From assembly GCA_001466705.2 (NCBI GenBank), contig LATX02000035.1, positions 124,001 through 188,000 on the forward strand: DNA of 64,000 nt. Reading direction: 5' to 3'. The DNA is from Moniliophthora roreri (Eukaryota; Basidiomycota; Agaricomycetes; Agaricales; Marasmiaceae). The notes beneath the pieces were generated by a model. That model had not been told where the DNA came from and did not search any database. It worked only from the letters and a program-made list of their open reading frames with translations. Made by a program: the position numbers and the translations under genes. Each line of letters begins with the position of its first letter. Within the stretch, counting starts at the first letter, position 1. This document shows, one piece after another, positions 63,544-64,000 of this stretch.

Positions 63544-64000
63544 AGAAGTAACTGAATATCTTATTTTCCTATGATTAAAGATGGGAAGTAAGAGGTTATT
63601 CAACATAAATCGTCTAACGAAGATATAACTGACCTTCAGAACGTGGTAGTCAAAGAAACAGCTGTATAAGCGCCTAAAAAAATCCAACTTTGACCTGGAC
63701 TTCCATCATGTCCTCCCCTCTCACATTTTTCATTGTCAGCTCTGGCAGCCTGGACCCGGTTTCCGTCACTGTCTTCATGAATCAACCGATTTTCCCCACG
63801 CCATTTCCACAATAAGGGCTAGATATACTCGGAAGTCCTTGTTCTGCATATCTCTATCCACGGATTGACGACTTCAGGAATGGATATCTATGTCCAGGGT
63901 GTGCATATGAGGGATCCGATGGGCTCTGGTGAGTGCCTACTATCGGCTTTTATGTATGTAACTGATCTCAAGTCGCTAAGTGGGGTTTGCGGTGTTCATG
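63544..64000 (-). other. Upstream region of the right F-box gene, then unassigned sequence
   Basis: 63690-63930 matches the inverted left arm at 6123-6388. The rest has no recognised feature up to the window end. Confidence 0.5.

Larger units (their letters stand above)
59335..63930 (-). repeat. Right copy of the inverted F-box/NSE4 segmental duplication
   Basis: Read on the minus strand, this block has the same order as the left block at 6123-15745: upstream flank, F-box gene, spacer, NSE4, 3' flank. The left block additionally carries a tandem F-box duplication, an insertion upstream, extra NSE4/F-box fragments and the MITE-like element. Divergence is several percent, with indels. Confidence 0.88.

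Noticed and set aside
63544..63687. Upstream ATG at 63687 extending the right F-box protein by 48 residues
   Set aside because: The extension is hydrophobic and differs from the conserved family start at ARTVLCNNC; the upstream frame is open by chance in the leader.

Overview
This window is nuclear DNA from a fungus, most likely an agaric-type basidiomycete (Agaricomycetes). The evidence is short GT-AG introns (about 47-77 nt), recognisable nuclear housekeeping genes split by such introns (RPN10, NSE4, SEN54, a mitochondrial S-adenosylmethionine carrier), agaric-style F-box proteins (short Cys-containing N-terminus, coiled coil, then the F-box), a DUF6699 protein, and remnants of DUF6589, XPG/PIN-like and tyrosine-recombinase families that I associate with agaric repeats. 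Family names come from reading translated motifs, not from a database search.

Layout. 1-17.9 kb is gene-containing DNA of normal CpG content: the 5' part of RPN10 (minus), a kinase-like fragment, a small secreted protein, a damaged copy of an unrecognised gene family (3.8-4.9 kb), two F-box paralogues in tandem (7.1-8.5 and 9.5-11.3 kb), and a broken NSE4 with extra NSE4 and F-box fragments (11.7-15.3 kb). 17.9-47.8 kb is a block with very few CpG dinucleotides and many TpG/CpA. It is a graveyard of mobile and repeated DNA: a ubiquitin-like/zinc-ribbon pseudogene, a 71-bp minisatellite, a DUF6589-like pseudogene between inverted repeated arms, tandem repeats, an unrecognised pseudogene, an XPG/PIN-like nuclease pseudogene and a tyrosine-recombinase pseudogene. 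47.8-64 kb returns to normal CpG content: a second damaged copy of the unrecognised family, an intact distant member of that family (302 aa), a tightly divergent SAM carrier/SEN54 pair, an F-box gene, a DUF6699 gene, then NSE4 (apparently intact) and an F-box gene on the minus strand. This last NSE4/F-box block is an inverted copy of the block at 6-15.7 kb.

Assembly caution. Seven single 'n' characters (8548, 12671, 14508, 18695, 32742, 36246, 41693) look like contig joins. At 18695 and 36246 the sequence after the n restarts inside what was just read, giving flush duplications of about 1.6-1.7 kb with no difference that I saw. At 41693 the pattern is the same apart from three differences at the start. 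These are best read as unmerged contig overlaps, not biology. The joins at 12671 and 32742 are only partly identical and may sit in real repeats.

How the genes relate. RPN10 (proteasome ubiquitin receptor) and the F-box proteins (presumed SCF substrate receptors) belong to the ubiquitin system. NSE4 is the kleisin of the SMC5-SMC6 complex. SEN54 is a subunit of the tRNA-splicing endonuclease, and the carrier imports SAM into mitochondria. They are ordinary neighbours, not a pathway cluster. The most informative biology is the CpG-deaminated island with a dead tyrosine recombinase whose catalytic arginine region carries CpG-type changes, and the inverted F-box/NSE4 duplication in which one NSE4 copy stayed intact and the other decayed.
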